64,000 nt of DNA from Flavobacterium sp. GTDB lineage: Bacteria; Bacteroidota; Bacteroidia; Flavobacteriales; Flavobacteriaceae. Location: NCBI RefSeq assembly GCF_027531705.1, contig NZ_JAPZSP010000008.1, forward strand, positions 62,001 through 126,000. Reading direction: 5' to 3'. Both the position numbers and the translations under genes were made by a program. The notes beneath the pieces were generated by a model. The model had not been told where the DNA came from, searched no databases, and saw only the letters and a list, made by a program, of their open reading frames with translations. This document shows, one piece after another, positions 8,356 to 17,100 of the stretch (positions within the stretch are counted from its first letter, which is position 1; every line of letters begins with the position of its first letter).

Positions 8356-8922
8356 TTATTTTTTCTTTAGAAATTGGTAGATTTCTTTCCAACTTGTGGT
8401 TTGTAACGCTATATGTTTATCTAATTCTTCTCTTTTTGAATTGATTTCGGTGGCACCTAATGCTTCATCGTTATTGATGAAAATGCCTTTTGCGCCTAGG
8501 TTTTTGGCAAATTCTATGTCGGTTAGTCTATCGCCAATCATGAAGGAGTTTTTTAAATCATAATTTGGGTTGTCGATGTATTCGGTGACCATTCCGATTC
8601 CGGGTTTGCGGGTTGGTTTTTTATCTTCAGGATAGGAATCATCTATAAAGACTTTGCTAAAAACGATGCCTTCGTTTTCAAACGCTTTCATTATTTTGTT
8701 GTGAATTGTCCAGAATGTTGCTGTTGGCAATGCTTTGGTTCCTAATCCATCTTGGTTGGTCACCATTACTAGTTCATAATCCATCTTACGAGCGATTTTA
8801 CCTAAATAGCGAAATACTTCGGGATAAAACTCAAGTTCTTCAAAAGTGTCTAAAACGTAGTCGGGTGCTTTGGCTTCTTGCACAATGGTTCCGTCACGGT
8901 CGATGAAAAGGATTTTCTTCAT
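8356..8922 (-). CDS. HisB-type histidinol-phosphatase domain protein (stand-alone)
   Basis: A 188-residue HAD-superfamily phosphatase. The nucleophile motif 'FIDRDGTI' (Asp8, Asp10) is at the N-terminus, followed by 'MVTNQDGLGT', 'KKPTRKPGIGM' and 'SFMIGDRLTDIEFAKNLGAK'. This is the N-terminal half of bifunctional HisB, which removes phosphate from histidinol phosphate. In most flavobacteria it is fused to imidazoleglycerol-phosphate dehydratase; here it ends at 'WKEIYQFLKKK', where the fusion junction would be. No other his gene is present, so its substrate may differ. It could be a D,D-heptose-phosphate-type phosphatase, but the motifs favour HisB. Confidence 0.82.
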   Translation of the reverse strand: MKKILFIDRDGTIVQEAKAPDYVLDTFEELEFYPEVFRYLGKIARKMDYELVMVTNQDGLGTKALPTATFWTIHNKIMKAFENEGIVFSKVFIDDSYPEDKKPTRKPGIGMVTEYIDNPNYDLKNSFMIGDRLTDIEFAKNLGAKGIFINNDEALGATEINSKREELDKHIALQTTSWKEIYQFLKKK

Positions 8923-9030
8923 GGGGTTATAATTTTAGTCAAAGCTAGGGAAAATAGGTTTAGGAATTTGTATTGTTTCAAATAAATATCAAGCTTTGCT
9001 ATTAGCTGAAAAAACTGTTGGTGTTAATTT

Positions 9031-9408
9031 TTATTGAGTTGTAAATCCCAAAATATCAAACTTCTTTTTGGTTGAATTATATTTTAATCTCACATTTATT
9101 TTTTGGATTCCATTGCTCAATAGTAGAATATTTTCTGCTTTGGAATTTCCAAATGGATAATTTAAGTCATTATTTTGAACTTTTAATTTGAAATAAGAGT
9201 TTTACTTTTTTAATTCTATTATTTTTCCCTTTAAGCCTTGTCCAATAAATGTAATATTTTCAGTTGAATTTGTTTTTGATAAATCTTTTGTTGTTAGTTC
9301 TTTTCCAACATTCAAAATTTCATTTATGTCAGTTTCATTTCCACAAGAAACAAAAAAGAGTAAAAGAATAAAGCTAAAATATTTTTTCACGGTTAGAGGT
9401 AAAATCAC
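9031..9408 (-). pseudogene. Small lipoprotein gene interrupted by an in-frame TAA
   Basis: The first 68 codons encode a lipoprotein with lipobox 'LFFVSCGN', ending at TAA (9202-9204). Reading through in the same frame gives 57 further codons ('NSYFKLKVQNNDLNYPFG', 'KAENILLLSNGIQKINVRLK', 'KKKFDILGFTTQ') to a TAA at 9031-9033. That extension looks like real protein: balanced hydrophobic pattern and no further stops. Full length would be about 125 residues. I infer a nonsense mutation; the short form may still be made. No family was recognised. Confidence 0.6.
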
Positions 9409-9526
9409 TAATACTATAACATTTGGAGGGGTTATTTCACTTTTATACTTTTTAAGTATATAATTAAATAAATATACGAAAAGTATTTATATAAAATAAT
9501 ATTTGTTTGCATTTGAAATAGTTAAG

Positions 9527-10414
9527 CTAATCTCTTTTGCTTTTGATAACTTCTTCTAATCCAGGTTTGCAAGTAAGGAGATGCCAACCGCCAAAGACAA
9601 CAAAAACTTTGTTGTTACTATCGAGTAATTGGTCTATGGTTTTGAGTAGAAATTGGTCTCTTATGTTTTTAGATTTTCTACCAATTTCTTGAAACTTGCC
9701 ATTGTCATCGAATGGGTTTGTGGGCTTTAAGTCTTTTAGGCTAAACTCTCGTTTTACTAATTGGCGGTAATTGGTTTTGTAAAAAGCAAAGGTTTTTTCT
9801 TGTGGCGACAAGGTTATTTTTCCTTTTTGGATTATATATTTTTCGATGAATGTGGTATATCTTTTTTCAATTTCTTTTTCTGGCAAATTTTGTTCTCCAA
9901 CTAATCCCCACATCAATCTTTCGGTTACAATGTAGGCTAAGAATTCTCCTTTGGTATAGTTTTTCAGTAATTGGCTAAATTCATAATCGACAGAAGGATC
10001 GCCGTTTATTGTTTTAATTTTTAAACTATCAGCCATAATTTTTGCTAAACCTATTTCGCCATCTTTTTGCAAAGCATCTTTTTTAGACAGGTATTTGTTT
10101 TTGCTAATATCTCCGCCTTCATTCACAATTATAGTAGGTTGAAATGCATAAAACTTGTTTTCGATAGTAGTAAACATTTTATTTTCGACGTCTGAATTAT
10201 CTGTTAGGTGTTCGACTCCACAAAAAACAATTTCTTTTTTCCCTTTTTTAAATTCAAGAATATAAGGATTTGATGGTAAATGACCGTTTGGGTCGAGTTT
10301 TATATCTAAATAGCTAACGGTAGTATATTCTTTTTCAGTTTTATGTTGTTTTACTTTTTGGTGACAGCTTGTAATTATAAGAATTGTAAAAAGTAGAGCG
10401 GCTATATTTTTCAT
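9527..10414 (-). CDS. Lipoprotein with TraB/GumN-like hydrolase motifs
   Basis: 295 residues with lipobox 'ILIITSCHQ' (Cys17). Spaced motifs 'IVFCGVEHLTDN', 'IIVNEGGD' and C-terminal 'VFVVFGGWHLLT' resemble the GxxH / E / GxxH pattern of the TraB/GumN/Tiki family of putative metalloproteases or EreA-like enzymes. There is no membrane segment after the anchor, so it sits in the envelope. It is a single gene, separated from the upstream sod by tandem terminators. Family assignment is moderate; the substrate is unknown. Confidence 0.55.
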   Translation of the reverse strand: MKNIAALLFTILIITSCHQKVKQHKTEKEYTTVSYLDIKLDPNGHLPSNPYILEFKKGKKEIVFCGVEHLTDNSDVENKMFTTIENKFYAFQPTIIVNEGGDISKNKYLSKKDALQKDGEIGLAKIMADSLKIKTINGDPSVDYEFSQLLKNYTKGEFLAYIVTERLMWGLVGEQNLPEKEIEKRYTTFIEKYIIQKGKITLSPQEKTFAFYKTNYRQLVKREFSLKDLKPTNPFDDNGKFQEIGRKSKNIRDQFLLKTIDQLLDSNNKVFVVFGGWHLLTCKPGLEEVIKSKRD

Positions 10415-10463
10415 ATTTTATTTTAATATTTGTTCCCAAATGTAAGAAAGAAATTTTATAGAA

Positions 10464-10497
10464 TAAAAAAAGCGAACCTTATTAGTGTTCGCTTTTA
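10464..10497 (-). terminator. Second tandem terminator after sod
   Basis: AGCGAAC (10471-10477) pairs with GTTCGCT (10487-10493). The A-run at 10464-10470 reads as a T-run on the minus strand. It backs up the terminator at 10513-10542. Confidence 0.7.
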
Positions 10498-10512
10498 TAG
10501 AATTAATAAAAT

Positions 10513-10542
10513 AAAAAAGCCCTAAATAAATCTTCAGGGCTT
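10513..10542 (-). terminator. Terminator directly after sod
   Basis: AAGCCCT (10517-10523) pairs with AGGGCTT (10536-10542), with a T-run on the minus strand. It lies 7 nt beyond the sod stop codon. Confidence 0.75.
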
Positions 10543-10548
10543 CTTATT

Positions 10549-11541
10549 CTAATGCTCTTCGGTTGTACAAAGACCAATTATTTCGTGAAATACATCGTGT
10601 AGTTTTGTCAAAGCATTGGTTAGTTCTTTATCCGATTTTTTGCTTTTTACTAATTTATCTAACTTTTTGCTGTCGGCAGCCAATTTTTGTACCGCAGTTA
10701 CCACTTCTTTTTTGTTAAACTCAGCAGGAATAGTTGATTTGGCTAACAAAGCGGCTTTTTCAACCATTTCGCCAGAACGTTTTTTGATAGGTTCTAAATT
10801 GCCTTCTTCACTTGGGTGAAACGTTTGCGACATTACTTTGTGAAAATCTTTCAAAGCTGGCCAATCGTCAAATGTACCTTTGGTTGCTGCTTTGTAATTG
10901 TTACTAACTTCATTCCAATTGATTACATTCCAAATAGCGCTTAAATAATCGGCGCGTTTGTTTTGGTATTTCAAATAGTATGCGTGTTCCCAAACGTCGA
11001 TTCCTAAAATTGGCGTTCCTTTATTTTCGGCAATATCCATCAAAGGATTGTCTTGGTTAGGCGTTGAAGAAATAGCTAACTTTTTAGCACTATCCACATA
11101 CAACCAAGCCCAACCAGAACCAAATCGAGTTGCGGCTGCAGCATTTAGCTTTTCTTTTAAAACATCCATACTGCCAAATGTTTCATTGATAGCTTTCTCT
11201 AATTCAGGAGATGGTTTGGTGTTTTTTTCGGGTGTTAAGATTGACCAAAACAATTCGTGGTTGTAATGTCCGCCTGCATTATTTCTGATAGCTGGTGAAA
11301 ACTTTGAAACATTGGTAAAAATCTCTTTAATAGACATTTTTTCAGCATCAGTGCCAATAACAGCGGCATTTAGATTTTTTACATAAGCAGCGTGATGCTT
11401 GCTATAATGTATTTCCATAGTTTGCGCATCTATAAACGGCTCCAAAGCAGTATAAGAATAAGGCAATGGTTTTTGAGAAAACTGCGCTGTAACAGAAACG
11501 CCCACAAATAGGAGTAGCGATAGAATTTGATATTTTTTCAT
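10549..11541 (-). CDS. Secreted Fe/Mn superoxide dismutase with extra C-terminal helical domain
   Basis: 330 residues. A signal peptide (1-19, 'QILSLLLFVGVSVTAQ') directs it to the periplasm or outside, unusual for SodA/SodB. The SOD core at about 22-220 keeps metal ligands His45, His95, Asp182 and His186 ('DVWEHAYY'). Gly at the position of E. coli FeSOD Gln69 plus Gln163 in 'PNQDNPL' suggest Mn or cambialistic use. Residues about 228-330 are an added helical region with His234, His242, His315 and His319, resembling a four-helix metal- or haem-binding bundle. It removes superoxide in the envelope. Two terminators follow. Confidence 0.92.
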   Translation of the reverse strand: MKKYQILSLLLFVGVSVTAQFSQKPLPYSYTALEPFIDAQTMEIHYSKHHAAYVKNLNAAVIGTDAEKMSIKEIFTNVSKFSPAIRNNAGGHYNHELFWSILTPEKNTKPSPELEKAINETFGSMDVLKEKLNAAAATRFGSGWAWLYVDSAKKLAISSTPNQDNPLMDIAENKGTPILGIDVWEHAYYLKYQNKRADYLSAIWNVINWNEVSNNYKAATKGTFDDWPALKDFHKVMSQTFHPSEEGNLEPIKKRSGEMVEKAALLAKSTIPAEFNKKEVVTAVQKLAADSKKLDKLVKSKKSDKELTNALTKLHDVFHEIIGLCTTEEH

Positions 11542-11578
11542 ATGTAGAAATTATTTATTTGTAAACAAGAATGATAAA

Positions 11579-11586
11579 CAAAGTTA
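11579..11586 (-). promoter_or_regulatory. Candidate -7 element for sod
   Basis: On the minus strand this reads TAACTTTG, an exact TAnnTTTG box, 38 nt upstream of the sod start codon. The -33 element is poor. Confidence 0.4.
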
Positions 11587-11644
11587 AACCTTTTAGCGTT
11601 TTCATCTTACTACATTTTACTTTTTAATATGTTTTTAACAAATG

Positions 11645-12145
11645 CTATTCTTCGTGTTCCTCGTTTTCTTCAGCAGTTGGTAACGCATCAGAAGTAGCTC
11701 CAGTATTTTCTCTAATTTCGGTATGACGAACCTCGCCACCAGTTGTACCTGTTTGTTTTCCTAAAAAGATTCCAACAGCTGCAATTGTTAATGCTAAAAA
11801 CGAAACTAATTTTGCTTGAGCATGTTTCTTAATGTTGGTATATAATCCAGCAATAGAAACCAACCCTAAAACATAAAGTACAATAGCTAACTTTTCAGCC
11901 ATTTCTTCGTGTTCGTGAATAATTTGTTTTCCAACTGTTGGCATATCCTCAACCATTTCTTCAGCGCCTTCTCCAGTTGCCATACTAGCAAAAGCAAAAA
12001 TGGCTCCCACAATAAATAAACAATAAGCTGTATTTTTAACCGAATTATTTTTTAATAGCATTCCTGCAATTAAAACTCCAAATCCAAGAATTATCCCAAT
12101 AATTGGAAAGTGGTTTACTACCATGTGCAAATGTGCGTCGTTCAT
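11645..12145 (-). CDS. DUF2231-like membrane protein
   Basis: 166 residues with four membrane segments. It starts 'DAHLHMVVNHFPIIGIILGF', continues with 'ASMATGEGAEEMVE' and paired 'HEHEEMAEKLA', and ends in an acidic tail 'TAEENEEHEE'. Conserved His residues at both membrane faces resemble DUF2231 proteins, which may bind haem or metal. It is the last gene of the minus-strand run that includes the metal-efflux system, 74 nt after the VIT gene, and could belong to that transcription unit. Confidence 0.65.
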   Translation of the reverse strand: MNDAHLHMVVNHFPIIGIILGFGVLIAGMLLKNNSVKNTAYCLFIVGAIFAFASMATGEGAEEMVEDMPTVGKQIIHEHEEMAEKLAIVLYVLGLVSIAGLYTNIKKHAQAKLVSFLALTIAAVGIFLGKQTGTTGGEVRHTEIRENTGATSDALPTAEENEEHEE

Positions 12146-12148
12146 AAT

Positions 12149-12200
12149 TTTAAGTTTAAAAGTTTAAATGTTTAAGAGTTTAAAAGTTAATTGTTTATAG
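12149..12200. repeat. AAGTTTAAAAGTTTAA-type short tandem repeat
   Basis: Imperfect reiteration of 'AGTTTAAAAGTTTAAATG' between the VIT and DUF2231-like genes. The same word recurs at 35595-35660 and 56270-56340, always between genes. Confidence 0.5.
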
Positions 12201-12219
12201 TTAATATTTTTTTTGTCAT

Positions 12220-12948
12220 TTACACTCTAACACCAAAGATGTAGCCTACTATTGCAGATAATACCATTGCAATTGTTCCCCAAATGGTTATTCTTAAAAT
12301 TGCTTTTTTAACACTAGAACCACCAGTTTTTGCAGCCATATTTCCTAGAATGATAAGAAATAGTAAGGTAAAAGCATACAGCCAATATTCCATGTTTTTT
12401 ATTGGAGCAAAAAGAACAACTAATAAGGGTAGCAAACCACCAACTGTAAAGGCAGCACCTGAAGAAAAAGCGGCTTGTATTGGGTTTGCTTGACTTATTT
12501 CGTTTATTCCTAATTCGTCTCTAACATGAGCGGCTAGGGCATCTTTTTCGGTTAATTCGAGAGCAACTTGCATCGCAGTTTCGCTTTTCAGTCCTCTTTT
12601 TTCATATATTTGAGCTAATATTTTTAACTCTTCTTCGGGCATTTCTGCCAATTCTTTTATTTCTCTTTCTATATCTGCTTTTTCAGTATCTGTTTGTGAG
12701 CTTACCGATACATATTCACCAGCCGCCATAGATAATGCACCTGCTACAAGTCCAGCAACGGTTGCTAAAACAATTGGTTCTCTTGTTGAACTTGCCGCAG
12801 CAACTCCAATAGCAAGACTGGAAATAGATATGATTCCGTCGTTTGCTCCCAAAACGGCAGCTCGCAACCAATTGCTTCTATGTATATAATGGCTGTCTAA
12901 ATAATTGTCTATTGTTATCTGAGCATCTTCTTTGTTCGATTTATCCAT
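12220..12948 (-). CDS. VIT1/CCC1 family iron/manganese transporter
   Basis: 242 residues. The N-terminal 'RAAVLGANDGIISISSLAIG' and 'GALSMAAGEYVSVSSQTD' are the signature of the VIT1/CCC1 family, and the Glu-rich loop at about 92-130 matches the metal-binding domain between membrane segments 2 and 3. Five membrane segments are visible. The family exports or stores Fe2+ or Mn2+. It follows the membrane-fusion protein gene by 35 nt, linking iron/manganese handling to the efflux system upstream. Confidence 0.9.
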   Translation of the reverse strand: MDKSNKEDAQITIDNYLDSHYIHRSNWLRAAVLGANDGIISISSLAIGVAAASSTREPIVLATVAGLVAGALSMAAGEYVSVSSQTDTEKADIEREIKELAEMPEEELKILAQIYEKRGLKSETAMQVALELTEKDALAAHVRDELGINEISQANPIQAAFSSGAAFTVGGLLPLLVVLFAPIKNMEYWLYAFTLLFLIILGNMAAKTGGSSVKKAILRITIWGTIAMVLSAIVGYIFGVRV

Positions 12949-12983
12949 CTTTTTAAAAATTTATGTAATTGAATAATTGTCTT

Positions 12984-14102
12984 TTAATTAATGATATCAA
13001 AAACGCCTTTGATTAATATTTTTGATGTTGAATTAACTTCTTTATTTGGTATAATTTCAACAAATTCATCTGTACTTGTTCCTGTTTCAACTTGCACTTT
13101 TTGAAAATGATAACTTTTGATATCTTCAGATTTCAATAAAAGTACGAAATTTTTATCATTTTCAACGCCTAAAGCATCTTTTGGTACTGCAAATCCTTTT
13201 TTTCTGTTAGTCACAATTCCTGCTTCAATAAACATTCCTGTTAGTAATTTTTGTTTGACATTATCATCTAAGTGTCCGTGAACATTAGCGGTTCGGTCAT
13301 TTCCTTCAATTGATTTTCCTATCAAATGTACTTTTCCTTGAAAGACTTCTTTTGAAGCTTCAGGAACTGTAAACTTGATAATTTGATTTTCCTTTATATT
13401 CAAAATATCTTTTTCAAAAACACTTAATTCGATGTGCAAATCAGCATTGTTTACAATTTCCAAAATTACATCTGATCGAGAAACAGCCATTCCAACTGAT
13501 GCATTCATTACAGTAATATCTCCCGAAATTGGAGCAAAAAGAGTAATGGTTGAAGCAATTTTGCCACGTTCAACTTGACTTAGATTAATATTAAACATCA
13601 CCAATTTTTGACGTAACGAATTGTATCTTCCTTTGGCACTTTTATAATCACTTTCGGCTTTTAAATAATTTTTTTGTGAAGTAATTTTTTCGTCAAATAG
13701 GGTTTTTTGTCTTTCAAATTCTGATTTCAAGTAACTAATTTGCTCGGCAACTTCTATGTATTCTTTTTGAATATCAACTACTTCAGTGCTTTCAATAGTA
13801 ACCAACGCTTGCCTTTTGGAAATTTTGTCACCAATTAGAAGTTTAGAAGTTTTGATAAATCCACCAACAAAAGTGGTAATTTTTGCTCTATTTTGTGGCG
13901 GAACATCAATTTTTCCTGAAGCTTTTACTGTCACATCAAAATCTTGCTCAATTGGCGTTGCAATTTGCATTTCCATGTTAGTAAACAGAGATTTTGTTAC
14001 TGTAATTAGTCCGTTGTCGGTAGTTTCAGCCACTTCTTTTTTTTCTTCTTTGCAAGAAAAAAGGACTAGTGATAAAGTTAAAGTATAAAGTATCTTTTTC
14101 AT
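12984..14102 (-). CDS. RND efflux periplasmic adaptor (membrane-fusion) lipoprotein
   Basis: 372 residues with lipobox 'LVLFSCKEE' (Cys17). Barrel-sandwich halves ('VTVKASGKIDVPPQNRAKIT' and 'TLFAPISGDITVMNASVGM') flank a coiled-coil hairpin at about 130-180, as in CusB/CzcB. It bridges the inner-membrane RND pump to the outer-membrane channel. Its start follows the pump's stop by one base. No extra N- or C-terminal metal-binding extension is apparent, so ion specificity cannot be read from it. Confidence 0.93.
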   Translation of the reverse strand: MKKILYTLTLSLVLFSCKEEKKEVAETTDNGLITVTKSLFTNMEMQIATPIEQDFDVTVKASGKIDVPPQNRAKITTFVGGFIKTSKLLIGDKISKRQALVTIESTEVVDIQKEYIEVAEQISYLKSEFERQKTLFDEKITSQKNYLKAESDYKSAKGRYNSLRQKLVMFNINLSQVERGKIASTITLFAPISGDITVMNASVGMAVSRSDVILEIVNNADLHIELSVFEKDILNIKENQIIKFTVPEASKEVFQGKVHLIGKSIEGNDRTANVHGHLDDNVKQKLLTGMFIEAGIVTNRKKGFAVPKDALGVENDKNFVLLLKSEDIKSYHFQKVQVETGTSTDEFVEIIPNKEVNSTSKILIKGVFDIIN

Positions 14103-14103
14103 A

Positions 14104-17100
14104 TTAATTTAGTGTAAGGTATTGTAAATCAAATTGAGTTCTGTTGTAATTGTAAACGTTTTCAAGATAATCAACCTGAATAGTTGTGGCATTTTCTAAA
14201 GAGGTTATGTATTGAAAAAAGTCAATTTCGCCATGTTTGTAACTCATGTTTGCAACTTTAATGATTTCATTGGCTAACTTTTCGCCATATTCGTTGTAAT
14301 ATTTTATGGCTTCGTTGTATTTCAATAGTTCTTCATTTTTTTGAGCGATGTATTTGTCGATTTTAGTCAACTCATTTTGCTTTTGTTGCTCCCAACTTTG
14401 CGATTCAATTTTGGCAACTTGTGTTTTTGTTTTAGTACCGCCAAATAAAATAGGAACCGATAAGCCAACCTGAAAACCATTCAAGCTATTGGATAATCCG
14501 CTATTATTTCCTTGAAAATATTCTAAATTAATATCAGGTAAATACTGTTGTTTTTGGAGTTTTTCATTTGATTTATTTGATTTTGTAATTGCTTCAAAAT
14601 AGGAATTATAAATTGCTTTATTTGAATTTTTTTCCAAAGAAAGAATTGGAACAAGTTTATTTGTTTTTATCTCAGTTTTCTCTTCTGATTGAAGTAAAGC
14701 TTGCAACTGTTCGTAATTGGATGCCTTTTCTTTTTCTATTTGAGAAAGCTTGGTTCTTATTTGTCTAAATTTACTTTGAGCCGTAATTTTTTCTAAATAA
14801 TTAGTTTCTCCTAATTCAAATCGTCTGTCGCTTGCTTTAGAGAAATTTTGGTACAAACTATCTAAATAACCAAATAATTTTTCTTGATGTTGCAGGTAAA
14901 CAATTTGATTATAAACTTGGGCAACACTATTTGAGAGTTGATTTTTAGTAATTTCAAAACCTGCTTTTTCCTTTTCGTATTCAGCAGAATAGAAGTTTTT
15001 CTGTGAACCATAAACCGTTGGAAAATTGAATCGTTGCTGAACTCCAAAAACTTTTAAAGGTTCATTATTTAAAGCCAAATTGTTTTGATCGTAACTGTAA
15101 TAGACATTGGTTTTATCAAATGAATAAGCACTTTTTATATTGGTTTTATATTTATCAACTTGCAATTGTGCTGCTTTTATTCCTTTATTGTTAGCATGTG
15201 CTTTTGTAAGTAAGCTATCCAATTCTGCATTTTTATTTTGTGAAAACGCTAACGATGAAAATAGGAAAAGAGCAATGATAGTAACATTTTGATGAATTTT
15301 GAACTTGGCTTTTTTGCCTTCTTTTTTATCTAAAAGTTTGAATAAAACAGGAAGAACTATCATCGTTAAAATTGTTGCCGTAAATAATCCGCCAATTACT
15401 ACTGTTGCCAATGGTCGTTGCACTTCGGCACCTGCTGATGAAGAAATTGCCATTGGTAAAAATCCTAAAGCTGCAGCAGCTGCTGTTAGCAAAACAGGTC
15501 GTAATCTATCGGTTGTTCCTTTTAAAATTAGCTCGTTTATGTCTTTCATTCCTTGATGTTTGAGTTCTTTAAAATGTTCGATTAATACAATTCCGTTTAG
15601 TACTGCAATTCCGAATAGCGCAATGAATCCAACGCCTGCCGAAATACTAAATGGTAAATCACGAATCCAAAGAAACAATATACCACCAACTGCCGAAAGT
15701 GGAATTGCTGAATACACCATCAAAGCTTCTTTTACCGAACCAAAAGCAAAATACAATAAAATAAAAATCAAGAATAAAGCAATTGGAACAGCTATCATCA
15801 AACGAGCTTTTGCACTTTGAAGGTTTTCAAATTGACCGCCATAAGTAACATAATAACCCGATGGTAGTTTGATTTTGGTTTCAATTATGTTTCTAACATC
15901 GTCAACAACACTTTGTAAATCGCGATTTCTTACGTTGATTCCAACAACAATTCGGCGTCGTGTATTGTCTCTAGAAATTTTCGCTGGACCTTCGGTATAT
16001 TCTATTTCAGCCAATTCTTGCAACGGAATTTGTTCACCATTTGGAGTTGGAACATATAGATTTCTCAAATTATCAATATCCTGGCGATTGCTTTTGTCTA
16101 AACGAATCACTAAATCAAAACGTTTTTCGCCTTCAAATACGGTTCCAACTGTTTTTCCTGCAAAACCTAACGCTATAGTTTCATTCAAGTCGGCTATATT
16201 CAAACCATAACGAGCAATTTTGGAACGATTATAAACCACGCTCATTTGAGGCAATCCTTCCGTCTTTTCAATAATTATGTCAGAAGCTCCTTCAACTCCT
16301 TCGATAGCGTATTTAATTTGTTCGGCTCTTTTGGCTAAAACATTCAAATCCTCACCAAATATTTTCACGGCTACGTCACTTCTTGTTCCTGAAATTAATT
16401 CGTTAAAACGCATTTCTATAGGTTGTGTAAACTCAATTTCCATGTTTGGAATTTGTTCCACAATTGCAGCTTTAATTTTATCGGCCAACTCATCTTTAGA
16501 ATCGGCTGAAACCCATTCTGATTTTGGTTTTAGTTTTACAATAATATCACTTTCTTCCATGCTCATTGGATCGGTTGGTACTTCGGCAGCACCAATTCTA
16601 CTTACAACTTGCTCCACTTCGGGAAAGTTTTTTAGGATTATTTTTTCGATTTTGGTCGTAACTCCTATCGTTTTGGTTAAAGATGTTCCAGTTTTTAAAA
16701 CAGGTTGAATCACAAAATCGCCTTCATCAAGTGTTGGAATAAATTCGCCACCCATAGTTGAAAATAAAAAGATAGCACCAACTAAAAGTCCGAGTGCGCC
16801 ATAAATAACTTTTTTAGAGTTTCCAATTGCCCAAGTAATTACTGGTAAATACCACGAATTCATTTTGTTAATTAATTTAGCCGAAAATGAATTTGGGTTT
16901 TCTTCTTTTGGTTTTAAAAACAAGGAAGAAACTACAGGAACATAAGTAAAACAGAATAACATCGCTCCAACTAATGCAAAGCTAAAAGTCATCGCCATTG
17001 GTTTAAACATTTTACCTTCAACGCCTGAAAGTGTGAGAATTGGAATAAAAACAATCAAAATAATTAACTGTCCAAAAACGGCAGAATTCATCATTTTGGA

